Below are positions 59,422 to 64,000 of a stretch of 64,000 bases of DNA, piece after piece. The stretch is from Chloromonas sp. AAM2 (lineage: Eukaryota; Chlorophyta; Chlorophyceae; Chlamydomonadales; Chlamydomonadaceae). The notes below the pieces were generated by a model. The model had not been told where the DNA came from and made no database searches. It saw nothing but the letters and a program-made list of their open reading frames with translations. Every line of letters begins with the position of its first letter. The stretch's first letter is position 1. The stretch is taken from positions 24,660 to 88,659 of the forward strand of contig QAXH01006201.1 of assembly GCA_004335635.1 (NCBI GenBank), read 5' to 3'. Position numbers and translations under genes: made by a program.

Positions 59422-62212
59422 ATGGCACTCGACAAGCGTATCGGATTCATTGGGGCGGGCCAGATGGCGGAAGCCTTGGCAAGGGGCCTAATCGCCAAGG
59501 GTGTCAGCTCTGCGGACAAGATGCATTGCTCGGATCCCAGCAAGGAGCGCATGGATCTGTTCAAGAGCATTGGCATCGCGGCGTACCAGACCAACTTGGA
59601 GGTGGGCGCGATGTGTGTTTAGCATGTGCGGGACATGCAGTGTACCTTGCTTGGCTTACAAACGCATCAACCTGGCCATACTCCTGATGCAGACAGATTT
59701 AACCTGGTCAGACTCCTGATGGTCCAAGGAACGGGATAGTTTCCAGCAGTAAGATAGCTGAACGCACGATAGCTGCACCCGTAACACATGTGCCGAGTTG
59801 ATGATGCAACTTCACAGACTGACAAGGTCAGCAATGCGAAGCAGGCTGTCTGAGGCACTGAATTCCATACCAAGCGTGTATAATGTGCAGTTCCCTGGCT
59901 TGGAAGACAGCATGCCCCTAGTAATGCGTGCACGCAGGTTGTTCGCAACTCTGATGTGCTGTTCATCGCCACCAAGCCCAACTATGTGTCTGTGGTAAGG
60001 CTTGCACATGGTCCACCATTTCTCTGGCAATCCAGCCGGTCAGCACTGCAGCAACAACAACCAGACGATGGTGGTAACCGTCATCTTACATTGTTGCGGG
60101 CAGTGCCGCATACAGGCATACAGCATGTGGTCAGGTTGAGCGTATGTGCTCTCCGGCATCTGCCTTCAGCTTGTCAAGCAATGGGCAGCCTGTGTTGCGC
60201 AACTAGCTGAACAGGCTCACAGTCAGGACGCGCATGTTGCTCTCTCTTCAGGTTCTTAACGAGGCACGGTCAGTTCTGGGTCCCAACCACATCATTGTCT
60301 CCATTGCTGCCGGGGTGACGATAGAAAAGTGAGTCTACTATTGGCAAGGGCCTTAGAAAAGAGTGAGAGAAAGCGAGAAGCAGTACACTAGCAATACAGT
60401 TGGGTGCGACCATTCGTGGCCTGCTACATGCATACGCCACACCCCGGTGTGCATTGTCAATCACATGGCCTGGAGTCCAGGGAGGCCTGCGGGAAGGATG
60501 GGAAGGACCAGCCGGAGTGCATCACCAGTGCACGACTGCGGCCAATGGCCTCAAAATGCTTCCTCTGTCTTAATCTCACGAAGGTTACAACACAACTCTC
60601 AACAGGTGTGCTTGCATCTTGAATTCTTGCAACATCAGACCACCTTGTAAGCATGTCCTGACAACCCTTGTTGCGTCACTCTGCAGGCTGCTCGAGGCTG
60701 CCGGCCCCGAAGCCAAGGTCGTGCGTGTGATGCCCAACACACCCTGTTTGGTGGGGGAGACCGCAGCGGCTATGTGCCTGGGCGGAAAGGTGGGGACAGA
60801 TGGTGGTGCCAAGCGGGTTAACCCTGGTCTAGCCCCTTGGCGTGTTTGTACTGTACGGGGTCGTTCTGTTCATGCATGTAATCATAGGTGTTCCATCCGG
60901 CGATGTGGCTTGAGCCTCAGTTGTGACTGTACACTGCAAGGCTGCCCACGTTTCTAGTCACAAGCCGTGCCGCGCCCAGCGTGCCGGCCACGCACATGCA
61001 TGAGTTGCATCTGCCTGGTCGTGCATTTGCTGTTATGCCACGCTTCTCAGCGCTACTGGGGGCGTTGGTGTGGTTTCTGGGCTGAGGCACTGCAGCTGGT
61101 GTTGTGGCAGGTGCTGCTTTCAGCTTGATGTGTGTGTCCTGTGCATGTCTGCAGGCCAGTGCAGAGGATGAGAAGGTCGTGCGAACACTGTTTGAAGCTG
61201 TGGGCAAGATCTGCACAGTAAGTGGACAGCAGGAATGCTCACCATTTGATGTGCAGGTTGCACAAGTCGAAGGGGTACTGGCATCAAGATTGCACATGCC
61301 AGTGTCGATTGTGTGCACATGCGTGTTTCAGGTGGACGAAAAGCTTCTCTCTGCAGTGACGGGTCTCAGTGGCAGCGGTCCTGCCTACATTTTCATCATG
61401 ATCGAGGCGTTGGCAGATGGTGGTGTGAGGGCAGGTAAGGGTGGGCAGGGAGTGAGGGTGCATGTGTAGATGAGCAAACATAGACCTGCTGCAGGCTCGC
61501 AGCCTTTACACATGGGGTTGCCAGAGCACCTGCTGATGGCCTGACCAGCTGGCAGGTAGCCTGGACCGCCATCACCCCTGCTGCAGACGTCTTATCGGTT
61601 ATCACCTAGATAAGGCAACAACTTGGCTTGTCATGCTGCCTATGCCCTTGGCGGTGTGAACCTCTCTGCAGGTTTGCCGCGTGATATCGCAATGTCCCTT
61701 GCCACCCAGACGGTCCTGGGCAGCGCCAAGATGGTTGCTGAGACGGGCAAGCACCCGGGGGCCCTCAAGGACATGGTTACCTCGCCCGGAGGAACGACCA
61801 TCGCAGGTGGGGGTCGGATGCGGGGGCAGACGGGGAGACTGCCAAACGGGGTCAAGGGGGTGGGTAGGCAGACGGGGTTGCCTAGTTGGACGGGGCAGGT
61901 GGGCTGATGCATGTCGCGGGGATGCTGCACCAGCTGTGATTACTGTCCGCACTCTGCACTCACGCTCTTTGCTGTAGTAGTAGGATCAGAAACGTCACGT
62001 TGCCAGGTGTGTTGGGGTGATGCTTCAGATGCAAGCTGTACAAAACCTAGTGTTCAACATGAGCATGCCACTCTGACCTGGTTTCTGAACAAAAGCATGC
62101 TGCTCTGACGACTGCAGGTGTTCATGAACTTGAGAAGGCAGGCGTGCGGGTTGCGTTTATGAACGCAGTCCTGGCTGCAGCAAACCGAGCAGACGAGCTC
62201 AGCAAGTTGTGA
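59422..62212 (+). CDS. Pyrroline-5-carboxylate reductase, copy 2, no extension
   Basis: Eight exons: 59422-59601, 59938-59994, 60252-60328, 60687-60789, 61155-61217, 61332-61434, 61672-61806, 62118-62212; 270 residues, the usual P5CR length. Rossmann motif GFIGAGQMA starts at residue 8, right after MALDKRI, so this copy should be cytosolic. The other motifs match copy 1, with [12 protein letters not shown] and [11 protein letters not shown] in place of the copy 1 forms. Exons 4 and 7 are almost identical in DNA to those of copy 1, including bases outside the exons, while exon 1 differs at many silent sites. The start codon lies three bases after the stop of the small upstream frame. A TGTAA, the usual polyadenylation signal of green algae, lies 21 bases after the stop (62233-62237). 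Confidence 0.93.
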
Positions 62213-63046
62213 TGACACCTTGATTATAAGCTTGTAATTTGGGTTTGTGCGTGCTGGTTTTGAGCGATCTTTGCCACTACTTTTCGGACTGATAGCAGGT
62301 TGACTTTGACTCCCTTAGCAATGCATGATATGGCTGTCGTAAGAATTGCATAATAACAGTAACAGGCTGTGTAAGAGTTGATTTTTGCAATTTGCACAAG
62401 TAGTTGATGTTTGCGTTGGACGTGCTTCACGGTGTGCACTCCCTCCTTGTAAGAGTTCATCAGCTGCCGCCAGCCAGGCTTGACTGCAGGCTTTGTGGTG
62501 TGGGCTGGCCGGCCAGTGTAGTGGTACCTATTGTGGCCGAGGTGCACATGTAGCAGATTCAATAACAATAACAGGCGCTGGGGACGGTGATTTGTGAACG
62601 CTCACAACCGTTCACAAATGGCATGATGTGGTAGACCATGCATGGCAACTTGCAAGCCATGTCTCATCATCACCATCTGATTGATTGCATTCACAGACCA
62701 TCTGACTGTAAGCAATGGCAGGTCATTGTGGTCTTCGGGTTGTTCCTCGCCCAAATGCTCATGGCTGCTTGGTTGAATTGGTAATGAAATACAACACCCC
62801 AGATCAGTAAACAAATTGGTGCGAGAATTGGCAAACATCTTTTTTGTCCGCTCAGGTGCGTGACGCCTGTTTACGAACTGAACCTGGCGACAACTGCCTG
62901 AGGCCGCTTTCAACCAATGCCATACTCCAGCATGCACAGTGACCTGAGCGTTGATGGCCACACTAACTAATCATCTCAATAACTCAACGTGCAGTATTCA
63001 TGAATGAGCGGAGACAACCCATGTGACAAGAAGTGATGGGCCTAGA
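62213..63046. other. Convergent spacer
   Basis: Between P5CR copy 2 (+) and the RME-8-like gene (-), both ending here. It contains a long copy of the GGAGGGAGTGCACACC repeat (62385-62458, reverse), a short palindrome (TGTGAACG...CGTTCACA near 62592-62616) and a weak terminal-motif copy (62820-62846). No gene recognised. Confidence 0.55.
62385..62458 (-). repeat. Long copy of the GGAGGGAGTGCACACC repeat
   Basis: Reverse-orientation copy matching 23727-23792 over about 70 bp, including the GCAATTTGCACAAGTAGTTG tail. Confidence 0.8.
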
Positions 63047-63890
63047 TCATAATGTGCCTGGGTTGCTGTTCAGTCGGTCCGGTGCGGGCAAAGCAAACTG
63101 TGCTACGCCAGCCCCCGTGAGGAGGCCTGCCACGCTCCCCTCGGCCGCGGCGCCTGACGGCAGGAACAGGTCGTGTCGCTGACCGCGGTAGGCAGCCCAG
63201 ACGGGAGAGGCGTCCAGCATGGCAGACACCTGCAGGCCATGAGTGCCCCGTGCAGCAGGCCCCGTAAAGCATCAGTTTCTCCTGTCCTCGTGGTGCCCTC
63301 AACTACACTGCAGCAGGCAAATACGTGCACCATGCGCGACATGCCCTGCCTGTAGGCATGAGCATACCCGGCCAGGAGTATACTGCCTAGTCTCTTTGTT
63401 GAATCTCCGGCACAGCAGTCGAGCATAACAACAGTATTTGCAACCACACAGCTTGCTTCTCACCTCCAGCCCGTATGCTCCGTCCGCACTGAGCTGCATC
63501 AACACGTCCACCGACAGCGCCCTCAGCACTGCCACGTCGGCATCACCTGCAAAGCACCAAACCGCAGACAACACAGTGCTGGCATTGCCGCTGCACACCA
63601 ACCAACTAGGCAATGGTGGGCAGAGAGATATCTCAGTCAGAAAGACGTACATAACGAAACAATGCTGCGTGTAATTTGCCACCCAAGCTCGCTTTCTTAG
63701 CGTGCCATGGGACGTCTCAGCAGTTCGCCAGCGCCTGACCTTGTTCACTCTCGGCTGCCCCCTGTTGCCAGTCCAATCGTGACAGCAGGGAGGGCACCAG
63801 TCCAACCTGCATGGATAGGATATCAACTGATGTTGTGGCAAGTGATAGCGTCTCCGGGGGCATGTGACGGCAGCCCATTGTGTGTGCGCC
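63047..63890 (-). CDS. RME-8/GRV2 (DNAJC13) homologue, C-terminal end
   Basis: Three last exons on the minus strand: 63890-63740, 63546-63464, 63229-63047; the rest lies beyond the window. They encode SVDILSMQVGLVPSLLSRLD, then DADVAVLRALSVDVLMQLSA, then MLDASPVWAAYRGQRHDLFL followed by AAAEGSVAGLLTG and the end. The (D/N)xSxVWxAYxxQ(K/R)HDLFLP motif followed by a GLL.G stretch is the hallmark end of RME-8 (animals) and GRV2/KAM2 (plants), very large J-domain proteins of endosomes that act in receptor and vacuolar sorting with Hsc70 and retromer. The proteins are over 2000 residues long, so this is under 5 percent of the gene. Confidence 0.8.
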
Positions 63891-64000
63891 CTGAAATGGA
63901 AACTGGACAAGTCACTCCAGGGGGTACGTGTTCCCACGACGTCAGCATGCAGACTGGCATTACAACGGTGGTGCTAGTAAAAGCAAGGAAGGCACACAAG

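Noticed and set aside
1..64000. tRNA, rRNA, CRISPR arrays or bacterial operon structure
   Set aside because: No cloverleaf with a GGTTCGANTCC-like arm, no rRNA-like conserved stretch and no regularly spaced repeats were seen. Spliced genes rule out a bacterial origin.

Overview
This is a stretch of nuclear genome from a green alga, most likely a chlorophyte. The evidence is intron-rich protein genes with CAG|GTGAGT-type junctions and introns of about 100-900 bp, and plant-lineage families: a PHT4-type anion transporter, a plant PP7-type phosphatase and an RME-8/GRV2 endosomal protein. Very long low-complexity exons rich in Ala, Gln, Ser, Pro and Gly sit beside short exons. Base composition looks close to half G+C by eye; I did not compute it. 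Gene models were joined by hand. In each model the exon phases agree and the total is a multiple of three, but none is backed by transcripts.

Layout from left to right: an F-box/FBA protein (+, 1189-3997); two tandem paralogues of a small, probably organelle-targeted protein (-, 5371-7222 and 8949-10290); a gene-poor 3 kb; a 12-exon gene for a large low-complexity protein, here gene X (-, 13281-20024); a gene for a coiled-coil multi-pass membrane protein (+, 22756-26328) between two decayed scraps of a protein-primed DNA polymerase; a SLC17/PHT4-like anion transporter (+, 28344-32801); a repeat-rich interval; a 2001-residue low-complexity protein (-, 35054-41750); a secreted 2H-phosphoesterase-like protein (+, 42374-45932); a PP7-type Ser/Thr phosphatase (-, 47672-52871); a cluster of inverted-repeat elements (53.2-54.9 kb); two tandem pyrroline-5-carboxylate reductase genes (+, 55327-57465 and 59422-62212); and the 3' end of an RME-8/GRV2 gene (-, 63047-63890, continuing off the window).

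The main theme is duplication. The two small paralogues and the two P5CR genes are tandem pairs, and parts of the P5CR pair look homogenised by gene conversion. A block of about 1.2 kb holding a divergent promoter and the first exons on both sides occurs twice (19.55-20.75 and 27.46-28.67 kb). At the left copy gene X is complete and the transporter is a first-exon fragment with a premature stop. At the right copy the transporter is complete and gene X is reduced to its first exon.

The most unusual local architecture is just upstream of the second P5CR gene. A predicted 68-residue reading frame ends in TAA, then three bases (AGA), then the P5CR ATG, in the same frame. This is a candidate two-protein (dicistronic) transcript. 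Other notable items are duplicated 5' splice sites inside tandem repeats in two genes, two TIR elements sharing CCGTA ends and TA flanks, and a terminal repeat carrying GTTTGCCAGTTCTGGGACAA found at more than a dozen sites. No tRNA, rRNA or CRISPR array was recognised.
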